Of a stretch of 64,000 nt of DNA, positions 11,112 through 24,289 are shown piece by piece. Each line of letters begins with the position of its first letter. The stretch's first letter is position 1. The notes beneath the pieces were generated by a model. It was not told the DNA's origin. It made no database searches and saw only the letters and a program-made list of their open reading frames with translations. The DNA is from Hirundichthys speculiger (taxonomy: Eukaryota > Chordata > Actinopteri > Beloniformes > Exocoetidae), in NCBI GenBank assembly GCA_018398805.1, contig JAGFBZ010000258.1, positions 2,852,001 through 2,916,000 of the forward strand, in the 5' to 3' direction. The position numbers and the translations under genes are program-made.

Positions 11112-12301
11112 TAGAGATGTCCCGATCCAGCATTTTGAACTTCCGATCCGATACCGATATTTATTTGTACTTCCGATCCGATACCGATATCTGCCGATAC
11201 CGATACCGGGCTATCTGAGGATGTATTAAAGTTTAAAGTCATTTAACCAACTTACTTTGTTGTCAGACTCATGCTGAATAGGGTTTTACTCCTGATAATA
11301 ACTAGCCAGCTGAATTAGGTGCATTTGAATAATACACATTGGTTGGTAATAAGAAACGGACCTATTTATTTAACAAATCAACACAAAATAGACAAAATGA
11401 TAAATAACAAACAGAAATGGCATCAGTAAACCACAGCTTTACAAGCCATAAGTGCAGATAATATTGTTAATTGTATTAAGCAAACACAACCTGAGTTTAA
11501 CCGTCTATTAACAGCATTAGTACCTGTGCTTTGACACTGTTCAGTGGCAGTTTGTCACGATTCCCAAACGTCCCAAACGTCCCAAACGGGGGTGGGGGGG
11601 GTGGAGAGGAGCTTGAGTTGTCTCGCGCGGAGGGCGGGGTGTTTGTGGCTGTGCACTGTGCCCGAAAGAGAGAGAGCAGTGTTGCCAACTTAGCGACTTT
11701 GTCTAGCGACTTTCCAGACCCCCCTAGCGACTTAATTTGTAAAAAGCGACTAGCGACAAATCTAGCGACTTTTTCTGGTGATTTAGCGACTCACTGGCAC
11801 TCAAACCGCTAGGTTTGAGCCATCACTTGGCCGCTGATGGCTGCTGTCTGCCTCGCGAGCCGCGCTTCTCTCTCTTTCTCTCTCTCTGTCGGGCACAGTG
11901 CACAGCCACAAACCAAACACCCCGACCCCCGCGCGAGACAACTCGAGCTCCCCCGCCCGACAGTCCGTCCGTCCGTCCGTCTGTGTCTGTCCGTCGCTTC
12001 TAGCGACTTCCGGGACAGCCTCTAGCGACTTTTCTCATTGGAGAGTTGGCAACAGCTCGTGTGCTGAAGGTGTGCTGGCAAATGCGGACCGGATATTAGG
12101 GAAACACAGAGCAAGACCTGGAATGGGTTATCTGAATAATGCGCTGCGCGGTGCGCTGGAAAACCCGGAACGGACTTTGGAAAAAAACTGGATCGGGAGT
12201 CTGGATCGGCATTTTTAGGGCTTGCCGATCCGATACCGATCCGCATTTTTTGCTCATATCGGCGGCCGATCCGATCCGAATATCGGATCGGGACACCTCT
12301 A
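11112..12301. mobile_element. Complete hAT-superfamily non-autonomous element, 1,190 bp, with 8-bp TSD
   Basis: Terminal inverted repeats are TAGAGATGTCCCGATCC (left) and GGATCGGGACACCTCTA (right), one to two mismatches apart. They are followed inward by CCGATCCGATACCGAT-type subterminal repeats at both ends. The octamer GTATTGTA flanks the element exactly (11104-11111 and 12302-12309), a perfect 8-bp target-site duplication diagnostic of hAT insertion. No transposase frame remains. The interior holds GC-rich inverted arms (about 11608-11676 versus 11880-11949), eight copies of TAGCGAC, and a GTCC tandem tract near 11960-11980. The perfect TSD suggests a fairly recent insertion. Confidence 0.92.
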
Positions 12302-15300
12302 GTATTGTATTTATTAATCTAATTAAAAGTTAAAGTAGAGAACTTCTGTTCAGTTAATCAGATGTTGAATATTAAGACAAAAACATTTGGTTACAGGACT
12401 TTACTGTTCCTGTTGAAGACATTGTCAAGGCAAGCAGCAGCTCGCCGTCACATATTTTCATGATTACTTTTATCTAAACACTTTTCTATCTGTTGTTCAG
12501 TTAGTTTTAAGGTGTGAATTTATCTCATAAACGTGATTTGTTTCTGTATGGATAGATGCCATTAAAAAGGCATTTCACGCTATTTTTACAGGCAGTTTCC
12601 AGTAAACGACTCAGAGGAAGCTTGCAGGCACACTTGCCTTATTTAACTCCCTAATTTATTTACCCTCCACCTGAGGGAATATCTGCAGGCCGCCGTCAAA
12701 TGACAAAGTAAAGCTTTCTCTCCTAATTTCTCAAAAACATCCACCTCGCACCGTTTGTTTTTCTTCCACTTCAACAGTAAGCAAGGCCAAGGTTTTATGT
12801 TTTTGATTATTTTTTTTTATTTTCATTTTCTGTGTTTTATAGTTTTTATGGGCTCAACAAACCAAACCAATATTTCCCGTATTTTTTAAAGGAAATACTA
12901 AATTCCTCATGGTTAAAAGGAAATCCTTGATGTTAATGTTGGGCGAACTATGAGCGGTAAACATACATGAGCCTTGTGAGCATTTCTGATCAAATATTTA
13001 TACAGGACTCCAAATGTAATATTAATATTACCTTAATGTGGCTCCCTGGATATATTCAGCATGCTAATGAGTGAGGTTAAAAACTTCTATTTTTTTTAGG
13101 GTTCAGTGATGTTTATGAGATTGCGTTTTATTTTATTTTATTTTTTTAACTGCTAATTACCAGCAGAAGTCACTATAATTTGAAGCCAGCTGAACTGAGG
13201 CCAATTCTGTGTTGCTGATTTGTGTACATACTGTATGTTTGTGTGCATTGCACAAATGTGTGTCTGTGTGTATATATTTAGTGTATGACAGTATTTTTGA
13301 GGTTGAGAAATGCTGTTCACAGGCATACCAGTGTGCGCTTATGTTAGCACATTATATATGCTTAAGCTGTGTGTCATCGTGTTTGCACGGTATATCTGTA
13401 CATCTGTGTGAATGCTAAAAACTGGGTGCTCCGCGTTATGTTGTCTGTACTTCCAGCATTTGTGTGTGGTCCGACCTGGAGAAACTCCATTGCATTTACA
13501 CTGTATGTCAGTGTGTGCGTGTATGTGGATGGATGTGGTTTCACTGCGCATTTGTGAGTTGTTTTTTTTAACGTTGTTGGTAGTGAACTCCCCTGTGGCT
13601 CCAGATCCTCCAGCAATTTGCAGTAGTTGTTTAAAATGATTTCACAGGAAGAGAGGAGGAAGTATTTTACATATTAAAACAACTTCAAATGCCAGCGAGC
13701 CTCGGCTCAGCAGAGCCACCGAGTTCACCCAGCAGCTCATGGTAGTTAAAGAAATGGCTCTAATAAAAGTTTAGTTTCATTAGAGCCATTTATTATCCAA
13801 GCTGAAGCTTTTTCTAAGGGATAAAAGTAATTTTAGATGGCATATTTAATCGAGCCTTTTCTACACAGACATCTGATGTCAGTAACAGATGAGGGACTAT
13901 TTATTTAATGCAGTGATGCAAGTAATACTTGTAATTGTTATCGTCAATACTGTAGCTTCAGTGCTGCCACTATGACTACAAATCAACATAATCATCAATC
14001 TTTTTGATTAAAACCTGCTGACAAATGTTCTATGTAAATATAAATCTACAAAAGGGTAATTAAGAATAAATTGTGAACCAACATGACTCATAGAAGACAT
14101 GTCGAATTGAATTCAGTTGTTATGATGTTCCTTCTGAGATCGTTTTGAAAAGTGGGTGAGTTGCTGGAAGAAAATAGTCTACAAATTAGAGAAAAAAAGA
14201 GTGAACGTACCTGGTAAGAGTGGAAAGTACACAGTTGGAGCACAAACACCCCAGCCACCCGTTAGCTTAAAGATAAATAACTGCAGGTTGTGTTTGTGCT
14301 TTTCAATGTTGTGATCTCCAGTTGTATTGTCAACAAAATGCATTGCAGAATTTTGAGGGGAATCTTGGGGAGTAGCTGTGCCTTGCAGCTCAGCGTGTTT
14401 ATAGTGAACATTTTGACTGGGATAATAACAAAGAAGACTCTCAAATAAAAGAAGAAATCCAAGACCAAAGCAGTGGCAGTTTCCAGACAAACACGAGCAG
14501 CTCTGAGTTCATCCTTTCCTTTCTCCTCTCCTCAGTCTCTTGTTCATTCGGAGGAGCTCTTTTTTCCGCGTAATTCCCCACCGATACACTCCTCCATCAA
14601 ATTCACATTGCAGCAGTTTCATGATTGTTTAATGTTTGGATCAGTCCGGTTGCACTTCATTTTGTGTTTATCAGTAATTTATGCCAAAAATATAAGGGGA
14701 CAATCGGGTGCTGGTGTATTAACTGACACTAGCATTAAAAAATACATGCTAAATATGAACCAAGGCTCGAAAAGAACTCTGATTGATCTGAAAGTGGACT
14801 GATATATTGGTCAGATAATAGACTGTTATTTAACAGATTTGTACCTTATTATTTTGAGTGATTCCTAAAGAAATCACATTTTAATGTGCAGATTATTCAA
14901 TAATGAGCTGAAGCCCTAGATTTAAGCTCATGGTGGGACACGTTTACATGATTAGAATGGATCAGTTATAATAAATTACATCATAAAGTAGACTTGCATG
15001 TCATATATGATTCGTGTTACATGTATGAAAGATGGTAGTGACAAAGCAGCGAGGAATTAGAGAAACGGATGGTAAAGAAATGGTCCTTGCTCTTTTAAAA
15101 ATATAAAACTGAGGGAAAGTATAGTGTTTTATTTGGAGTTTGTGTGGTTAGTTAGAGACTAAAAGAGTAACGTTAGATTTGTCTTTTCAGATTTCCTCTT
15201 TGCTGTTTACTTTTCATGCAAATTATTTGCAGTGCAGTCCACCAACAATTGCAAGAAAGAGGAACAGAGAGTAGTGTTATATTTTATTGAGCAAGACGAT

Positions 15301-17956
15301 TACAAAAAAAGGAAGAAGTTGAAGGAATTGCTAATGTCTTAGTCACTTGTCAATGAGCAACATGCTAAAAAGTGAGTAAAACAATTGTTAAACATTAGTA
15401 AAAGGAGGAAGAGTGTATGAAAGAGAATATTGAGTCAATAGGAAACATTAGAAACTAAAAGTGTATTCCACATGCACATATGCTCACATACATACAGCAA
15501 ATGTAGCATGAAGTTTGGAAGCCTCAGAGATCCAACCAAATGGTTGGAAATGCTCCAGTAGGAACATTCCTGCCTGTTTATGACCTGTTACACACACACA
15601 GGGCGTATAGCGCAAAAGTGAACCCCAAATATTCATATAACCGTATCTCACGTTCACTATGCAAACTGGAATCATGGCAGAACAAAAAGGAAAAAATAAA
15701 AAACGCAAGAGACTGCACGCTTACTTCATCTGTCATTTCGTTTAACATTTGAACCCAATTTGGATTCGGCAAGCACACATTGTTCACTTTCAAAAGCACG
15801 CCCAAGCCTGCAAGAAGGAAACGTATATGCACCCACAGCTTGACACTCTGATGATTATTCTGCGAGCTTTAAATTTCCAGGTGCTGCAGAGCAGTTTTGG
15901 CCGCGCCATTACATTTCAGTTTCTCCTCCCAAATATCTCTGGACAGTTTGGAATTGGGCCCCTTGGACCTTTTAGCAAACACATTTTATGTTACCATCTT
16001 CTGCCAATATCATTTCTCAACCTTTCTGGCAATAATATTGATGTAAAAGCTATTTGATAGATTGCCCCAGTTATTTGGAGTAATTTTAGAGGGCAGTTTT
16101 TGGTTTAGAAAGACATGAAAGATGAAAGAGAGTGGATTGTAACTACATAGTTATATAATATTTATAGTTATATATTTGAATTCATGAACCTTTTCAAGCT
16201 AAGCATTGAAAAGGATAAACTTAAAATCATACTGAGGCCGTACCAGTGCATATTTTCTGAGATAAGGTCACGTGACAGTTGAAATCTAATTACACCTTCA
16301 GGAGCAAAACATATAGAGTATGTCTTGTGCAAAGGATTATCCACATGTGTGCATACTTTGCTGCTGGTGTGACAGTGCGCTGTGGATTGCTATAACTGGA
16401 GGTCAACTCTCTTACCGGCAGCTGCAGCAACGAACCTGAAGAAAAGAGATTTATCTACAAGCCCGTAAAAAGTTATAAGAAGGACACACGCGTATAAATA
16501 TTTGCACAGTGTAAAGAGGCTTACTGTGTGCTTTTGAGCAGTTTAGTTTTGCCTTACTCATATCTTTGTTAGATATGCGCACGTGACAGTGTGCATGTGA
16601 GCTTACACAATATATCCATTGTGTTTAGCTTGTCTTTCATCTGTGTCATGATTCACTTGACATTGTTGAGCCTTACCGACATTAGATTCTATTATTCCAC
16701 ATCTGTGCATGTGTATATGCCTACAGTATGAAAGGTATGAAAGGTCCCGATCGAGTTAAGCTGGTGTGATAGCTGATATTTCTGTGACAGAGCCACAATG
16801 GCTTCCAGGCAGCTTAAACAGGGATTAAGCTCTTTCTCCATCTTGCAAACACTGCTTCTCCCACAAGGAATCCCTCTTTCCTTCTCTCCCTGCTTTGCTC
16901 CCATTCTTAGTCTCCTTCATTCCCCAGATGATGATTTAAACTCTGCTTCCCGACACCCAGTAATCCCTCTGTGAAAAGACCCCCTCGCTTCCTTCCATGC
17001 AGAAATCGAAAATGTCTTCCCTTCATTGATTCATAGCTTTCTGACATTATATTGAGCAAAGGGAAATTTACTGCAGCGTTGTATCTTACAGAATCGTAAT
17101 GTGTTCCTCTGTCTTCATAATGTCTTTACTTTGTTTCATGAATGGAGGTTCAAATCTGTACATTACATGTCAGCTGCAGTTACACTATAAATGTGAGCTT
17201 TTTCTCTGTGTGTGTACGATAAACATATGATATTTAAATGGTACTGAAGTGTGCTGCAGATATTCATTTTATAAATGCAGGATCATGAAAAGACGCCCAG
17301 GAAGCCCTCTTTTATCAAGTCAATCAAATTGCTCATTTTCAGTTCATTCGTCTTTTAGTTAAATGTTTTTTTTTCTTTTTTTCTTATACCGCACCAGTGT
17401 GGAGGAAGCTGGCAACAGTTCAATGTTGGTACAGCAAACCTTGGAAGACGGGATTTGCCTTTTCAGACTGGAGAGCCACACCAGCACGTCACTGTTTGAA
17501 CAATGCTTTCATTACTCGAGATCGCTCCTGTTTATTCTGAACTTCTCGAGAACCACAGTACAGAGAGAGTTTGCCTCTCCTATTCATTCAGTTTTCCTCA
17601 CTCTCCAGTATTTTAACCCATTAAGATACATCAAATTGCCAGTTCCACAGTTTGGGGGATGCCTCAGGTCTCAGTGGGTTAATATTGCCGGTCTGCATTT
17701 ACAAACACCGCAGCGGTGGGATTTAGTATTTGTTAATGCTTTTCTTTTATTCCTACTTTCAAGTAAAATATGTTTTCTGACTAAAGGTAGTGACTTGATG
17801 GGTTACTGAGGTTTTTATGAGGTCTTTATTTGTCCTTTTAATGTTTATATTAACATTATCAGGTCAAAGAAGAAATCAGTTTTGCACAAGTAAAGAAACT
17901 CTGAAAGACTTTTGCTACAAAATGCAATGACTTTTTTTTTTTTTGTATTTATGCAG

Positions 17957-18092
17957 GCAGATGAAGGACCAGTCAAAGAAAGTGGCCAATCTGAAGCACA
18001 AGGAACAGCTGGAAAAATGCAGAAATGCACAGCTAATGGAGGAGGCCAAGAAGAGAGAAGACAACTTGAATGAAAGCTCCCAGCAGATCAAG
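17957..18092 (+). CDS. erc1: ERC1 coiled-coil exon
   Basis: 136-nt exon (phase 2 in, phase 0 out). The leading G completes an Arg codon with AG from 2421-2422 (or from the microexon), then GlnMetLysAspGln and so on. It reads KKVANLKHKEQLEK, then EEAKKREDNLNESSQQIK. Human ERC1 has KKVANLKHKEQVEK and EEARRREDNLNDSSQQLQ, whereas ERC2 has KHNQQLEK and RREDSMADNSQHLQ, so this exon supports ERC1. Acceptor is TTTGTATTTATGCAG and donor is GTAGGG. The segment continues the C-terminal half of the long coiled coil. A Cys replaces a Lys of the KKK run in the mammalian protein. Confidence 0.95.
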
Positions 18093-20817
18093 GTAGGGAG
18101 GAAGAGGAAGAGTAAAGAGAAGGCTTTAGGAAGTTGGAGGAGTGAAATGACAAAAGTTTCCCTTTCTGTGTCCTTTGAATGACATCTGCTATAACAAACC
18201 TTTTGTCAAAATGTGATATGGAGCAGCCCGAGGCGATGTCAAACACACTCACAGTCACACAGAGCAGCTGTCGTTTGCGAGTGTGTGAGAGGGGTAGCCG
18301 AGGTGGATAATTGGCAGGGGGAGCAGATAGAAGATGGATAGGAGGGAAGAGATGAGGACAAAACAGAGAGAGGTGATTACAGAAGGAAGACACCCAAAAA
18401 CAAAAGTATGAAATGAATGCAGTTGGGTTTTAAAATGCTTCCTGTGGTCTCAGAGCATTTCATAATTGTCTGTTGGGTGCGTCAAGTTACCACCATGTGA
18501 AGAGTCGTATGTGGTGTGATGATTGTGAGTGTGGTTTTCTTCTTTCTACAGATTGACAGATTTTTCTTTTCCCTCCTTTTTTGCTTAATTTTACCCTTTC
18601 ACCCCAAATTTCCCTTCTTCCACTCAGATTTCTGATTTCCTCCTTCGTTTTTTCACCCACCCTCTTCCTCATCTCTCTCCTCTTCCAGTAATCGTTAACC
18701 TCAGTGGCCTCTCTGATTGTAGGCAGATGAAGTCAGTGTGTGTGTGTGTGTGTGTTTTGTGAAAATAAAGCTCTGCACCCTGTTGCTGTGATTGATCTTT
18801 GGTTTAAGTAGTTAAGAAGCTGTCATCTATGTGTACATGTGTGGTTAGAGGACGAGCTGATTTGAGTCACTAAGACATATGAGACCGCAGTGGTTACAGT
18901 CATAGCTGGTGTGTGTGTCAAGTTCGAAGCTATTATGCATAACCTAAACAACACTGCAGACTGTACGTGAAATATAAGGATAATTCAGACTGTAAATTCA
19001 ATTCAATTCCTTAAGAGGCTTTAAACCAATAAAGTTCCACTCAGTCTGCATAGTTAGACACCAAGTAATGTTGGCTCATTGAGGATTCAGATTCTCAGCA
19101 CATGTGTTTGAGATGTTCTGGAGGTTTGTTCATAGCAACTGTGAAGTCTCATCCTCTCCCTCCCACCCTGTCCCCATCAGTTATTCATTCAGCTCTAATT
19201 TAACCAGGAAAGCCAGTTGCTTGGCAAGAAGAAAAATAGCTCTTTTTATGGGAAATTGATGGGAATCTCATTTTACGGAGCTTCGTGTGTGATCGGAATC
19301 CTCTGAGACAGATAGAGATCAGACTGCGAGGTTTGTGAGTCTTCTTGGTGTTTATTCAGATTGCAGGGAGCAGAAAATGAGGAGTGTCCAAAGGTTTTAG
19401 ATCAGAAATATGAAAAGCAGGATGTGACAGTTAAAACTGCTTTTAAACTAAGAGCATACTCTTCCATACCTGATTGGATCCCGTATCAAAGGGGATCTTG
19501 TGCCATTAAGTCAAGCCAACGAATTTTTTTTTTTTTTTGGACTACTGTATGAAAACACTGAAGTAAGATTTTCTTGGCCCCATATTGCAGTGATTCACAA
19601 TGTGGTATTCACTTCACAACTGCAGTTAATTAACGTGCCTGGTGTATAAAATACCAGAAACTATTAAAAAAAAAAAAAAAGGAAAACGTTGATTACAATA
19701 AACTAAACATACACAGGTCTACAAATGGATATCCATCCTGAATTATGAATTATGGAATCCTTCCACTGCTCAGGTTGTATCTTTAACATGTCCTCTAATC
19801 CGCTGTCATCATTTAGATTTTCAGGAGTGAGTTGCTGTTATTGTAGATCATTTGAAGAAGTTTTAACGCTGTCAACCAACACTCTGTCTGCATCAAACAA
19901 GTGGATAGAGATTATTGGAAAGAGTGGCTTTTAGTGACATATAAAGTTAAGGGGAAAAAAATTAGAAATTTAGGAATGAACACAACCCAATGTTACCTTT
20001 TCAAAACACCGCATCTGCTCTGATTGATCAGTCACCAGTCAGACTGTATGCAAAAGCAATTAATGTTCAGGTGATGGTTTTTAGTAAAGGAAAAAAGTCT
20101 GGACTACAAAGTCCAAGATCCCTGTCTTCTGGGTGGATGAATGATTGCACATAAACCTACATAACCCAAAAACTATAATACAAACTCTTTACAGCTAATT
20201 TCCATCCACCTAAAGTACAGTTTGGCTGTTTGTTTCCTGGGTTAAGCATTTGTCTTGGCTGAACTGATCAAAGTTAGACAGCTCTCACGACAGATGTGAA
20301 TGCACCCATTAAGATAGTAGGAACACTTAGAGTCATTTGGACTACATTCAGAGGAGGCCTGGGGTGCACTTTCTTTTCACAGCACACGTACATGTGAATG
20401 TGTTCTAAGCCACACCGTAGGACCACCCACTCAACTGACCTGCCTCCCACAGATTGAGAGAAGAAAAAACAAAAAACTAATTTGGCAAAGTTCAGTGAGG
20501 TGGGGTGCACTTTTCTGTCATTAAACATTCATTTTGCGTAAGGCCTTTGGCCAGTTATGCCAGTTGTGCCTGTGGCCTGTTTGTTTAATCAGGAGTTGAG
20601 CTGAGATCGAGGCGGTTCCAGGTAATTGCGGATAAAAGGTCTGTTCAGGCTCTGAGTTACGCAGGTTCAGGTAGCTGCTGAAATGCAGAATTGTACCCAT
20701 GCAGGACTTTTCCTTTGGTTTATGCAAACTGTCATTTTTAGACTCTTGACACTGCTTCCTAGTAAATGCTGGACTGATCATCGTCTTAGAACTCAACCAT
20801 CTATTCTGTCGATGCAG
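18093..20817 (+). other. erc1: ERC1 intron (2.7 kb)
   Basis: Runs from donor GTAGGG to acceptor CTGTCGATGCAG. It contains a (GT)n tract at about 18737-18754, a pyrimidine-rich stretch around 18540-18690, and poly-T and poly-A runs near 19526 and 19666. I see no recognisable repeat family or gene. Confidence 0.85.
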
Positions 20818-20949
20818 GACTCCCTCCGTCAGAAGGAGGAGCGCATCGAGGAACTGGAGGAGGCGCTGAGGGAAAGTGTTCAGATCACAGCAGAGAGGGA
20901 GGTGGTGTTGGCCCAGGAGGAGCAGGCACGCACACAGGCAGAGAAACAG
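20818..20949 (+). CDS. erc1: ERC1 cassette exon (44 codons)
   Basis: 132-nt exon, phase 0 at both ends, so it can be skipped without disturbing the frame. It begins AspSerLeuArgGlnLysGluGlu and contains RIEELEEALRESVQITAERE, VLAQEEQART and ends AlaGluLysGln before donor GTAATG. Human ERC1 has DSLRKKDDRIEELEEAL and VLAQEESARTNAEKQ. As I recall the family, this block is present in ERC1 isoforms and missing from the common ERC2 sequence, where the preceding block joins directly to the next one. That makes it the best single piece of evidence for ERC1. It is a perfect heptad-rich segment and its presence or absence changes coiled-coil length by about six heptads. Confidence 0.95.
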
Positions 20950-23900
20950 GTAATGTCTCTTAAAGTTTCCCACACACTAACCCCGAAAGCACGATTGTAT
21001 TACTGCATGTGTACGGAGAGTAAGGAAATCCTTTGCCCCTGGTAAATGTGTGACCCACACTCAGTCCTCAACTCTTCCTCAAACTCAGCCCCCTTTCTTT
21101 TTTGTTTCGTTTTGTTGTCTTTAGCTGTATGGAGAAAATGGACAGCGTCAGACACCTTTAGGTCATCAAAAACTTATAACCCAGCTAAACATCACCATGC
21201 CAACAGTGGCTAATGTTAGCAGCAACATTCATGAGCTCATTCAGGTGTGGCTGTAGCTGTATGTGTGTGTTTGCTCAGTTTTTCTTCAGCTAGACGGGAG
21301 GTAAATATATACCTATTTAAAGAACAGCTTGCATTTTGTCCTCTTCAGTTGCAACACACAAACAGCTTCTTTTTTTTTTTTTAATAAACTGCGCATGTAC
21401 CAGCCAACTTATGCGTTTCATCTACACTGAGACAGTAGGAGAGCTCACGACGGTGTTCAGAGAGGCTCAGAAGGGAAGGGGTTGGTGGATTCAACTTCAG
21501 ACCACTGGGATCGTCTTTGTGTGTGTTGCTCCCTTGAGTTCCAGTGACTTAACTAGGCCATAGAGATGGGAAATGTTCCTTGGTGCCTGAATGGGTTTTG
21601 ACAAGTGGGGGGAAAAAAAGCAGCGTGGGCTAAGGACGAAAGCTGTGCTGAGAAAACACGGTCTGCTGTAGCTGTTGGCGAAACGGCTGGACTCTATTGT
21701 TATTGCTGCCTCTAAATGTTGGCTGTTTGCTCTGGCCTTTACTTACCGGAGCACATAAAGACAGGCATGCAAACAGATGTTTTACTTGAGGTATATTGCT
21801 GACCCCCCCCCATAGTTAATGTTAATGAGCATAGAAGTTCCAGACAGACAGATGTAATCGAAGAAGGGCACGTGATTAAAGACAAGCGGGCAGATGTGAG
21901 GAGAGGATTTAATGGGTACACAAAGGCAACCGCATGCTTGATTGTCTAGAATCTTATTTCACTGTACATGAAGGTGAAATACGGTTTGCAAAACAAATTT
22001 TACATCTTCAGTCACATTTGTAAACAGTACAAACCCATCCTCACTGGAGCTTTAATTCCAAGTTCATAAACAAAAGCTTTTCAAAGACATCAAGTACAAC
22101 AGGAAACCATGTTTAAAATGATGTACATGGCAGGCTTGATTACCTTTTTGATGTGATGATGCAACCAAAAAGAAATAGATTTATAGAAATATTTTTGAAA
22201 TGCCTATTTGTTTTCCTCCTTTTTTGTGGCTTTAAATAAAGAGTTTGAAAAAGCAGGTAGGGAGTTTGTATGAATATGTGGTTTTGGTAAGAAAAATACA
22301 CAACGTGATTACTTTGTAATTTTAGAATTAAGACCTTCAAAGTTTGTTTTTCCTAAATTTGTTTTTCCCCTTATACGCTCAGCCACGCTGGCTTAGGATT
22401 TGCTTGTTTTCACATCTGTTAGAATTTAATTATCGTTTTCCATTCAGATGTACACTTTCTATTTCGTAACTTGTTCGTAAAATTACGGTGTTATAACCGT
22501 AGCCACAAGGGTTTTAATTTAAAAATAGCTCAGTTTCTGTATAGCAAAAAGACCTTTTTCTGGTTATCATCCACGAGGAGTCTCTGAGCCAGCTTTTGCA
22601 GGGATACTTGCTTCATCAAACACAACCCTTTCAGCTGCTATGAATTGGGATACACATGTCTTGGAAGCAGGGAGGTACAGAGTGAATGAGGAAATGCAAA
22701 TTAACAGAGAGCGGAAGATTAAGAAAGGCCAGAGTGAGAACAGAGTTGTTTTACTGTGGCATCTCTTTACAGCATCGTTTCTGCTTGGAGACAGTCATCA
22801 AACATGGAGACTGTGTTTTTGATCATCAGCATGATTTTTTTACTTTTCTTTTTTTATTACATCAGAATATCAAAGTTGCTTGTTAATTGCAGACATATTG
22901 TTAAACTGTTACCAGACGGTGCAGTCTACTCGTTGTGACTCTTAAAATGCATCAGGGACATGAAAAGGAAGTTTCTGCACTGAGTTTAAGTCTTTAATAT
23001 AGTCTTTTCAGTTTGGTTGAAAATGGCTTGTATTTCACAATTCCCCAAAACACAGATTATGAAGAATTGGGGTCTCCGTCAAAGCATACAAGTTCTAGAT
23101 AGGAACAAGCACAGAATTTGGAAGTCACTCTGATTATATTCACTCTCCTGAAGTCTTCATTGTGGTTTATTTTATATGCAGTAATCGTGCTACACCGTCA
23201 CATTTAATTTGACTGGGAAGCATTAAAACAAGCTTGAGAATCCTACAACTGGCAGCTTTAATTAGACGGACCAGAGGCCATTTAGGCCAGGACAGGGTCC
23301 TGGAGAGCGTCCCTGTCTTAAAATGCTTCCGTGAAGGAGGAAGGAGCAGAAATGTCAGTGTGTGGTGGATGAGTGGAGATGGCAGCCAAACACTCATTGC
23401 AGCCCTCTCCCAACATCAACAACACTAACTCAGCCTTTCAGCACAAACACATGCACACATGCGTGTGGGACTTGTGGACGGCACAGCAGACCACGTGCAC
23501 ACATCTTTGCAAACATACACACAAACACTGCAGAAAGAAGCGCTAACTGCTATTTGAACTGGTGCGCCGACGGGGCACAATGTTAAATTCAGCAGGAGCC
23601 AGACGGAGTCAATTTTGGTTTTCAACCTGGAAACGCGTCTCGGACTCCACAAGTAAACTGTAAATAAATATTTTTGTCTTCATTTTTTTACAGCTGCGTC
23701 ACTGCAGTTAACCTTTCACATAATGATTTATAACGTGACGACAGAGGGGGAGACAGTTTCCTCTCTTTTATGCGGCCGGTCTGTTCAAAGCAGGCGCATG
23801 CAGCGAAACCAGGGGCACTTACACATCCAGATGTACTGGTACACACTACATGCACGGTTTCGTTCTCAACTATATATTGACAACGTGTGTGTGTGTGTAG

Positions 23901-24289
23901 TTATTTTGAATTTGGAGTGTCTGAGGGACAGTCCCATGGACAGGGCTTGTCCATCAAAAACATTTGACCAGAGCCACAGGAAAATAAACTAAATATTTTC
24001 AGCTAGACGTGACTCACTACCGCGTGTGGGATCACTAAAGAAAGGTGCGTGTGTATGTATGTGGGTGTGCGTGTGTGTGTGACAGAGTAGCGAGTCAGCA
24101 GTATGACACACTCCGTCTGTCTCAAACCAAAGGCAGACATTCTTCTCTCCAGTTTTCCATCTTTTATTAAGCAGAAAATTTTAATTCTTGATCTCAGTGA
24201 ATTTCTTGTGCCTTTTGTTCTATTTTTTAAACATAAAAATAAATTCAAAATCATTTTTAAACACACACACAGAGCCTACTAAAGGGCTT

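Larger units (their letters stand above)
2423..17956 (+). other. erc1: Long ERC1 intron (15.5 kb) containing a microexon
   Basis: The intron runs from donor GTAAGA (2423) to acceptor ATGCAG (17951-17956). Inside it are the 12-nt microexon (7363-7374), a GT/GC tract (2812-2880), an inverted-repeat element (4857-5045), a GA tract (6264-6302), a Tc1 remnant (6796-7060), a Harbinger-like element (8253-9024) and a complete hAT element (11112-12301). From 12310 to 17956 I see only unique-looking intronic DNA, with poly-T runs and short GT stretches near 13200-13530. Open frames there (for example 17363-17809) have no recognisable homology. Confidence 0.85.

Noticed and set aside
17363..17809. Plus-strand 148-codon open frame just before an ERC1 exon
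   Set aside because: No recognisable domain, Phe-rich start from a poly-T run, and no splice signals linking it to ERC1.
20521..20973. Minus-strand 150-codon open frame
   Set aside because: It overlaps the ERC1 exon 20818-20949 on the other strand; the exon's low stop density creates it. No family resemblance.
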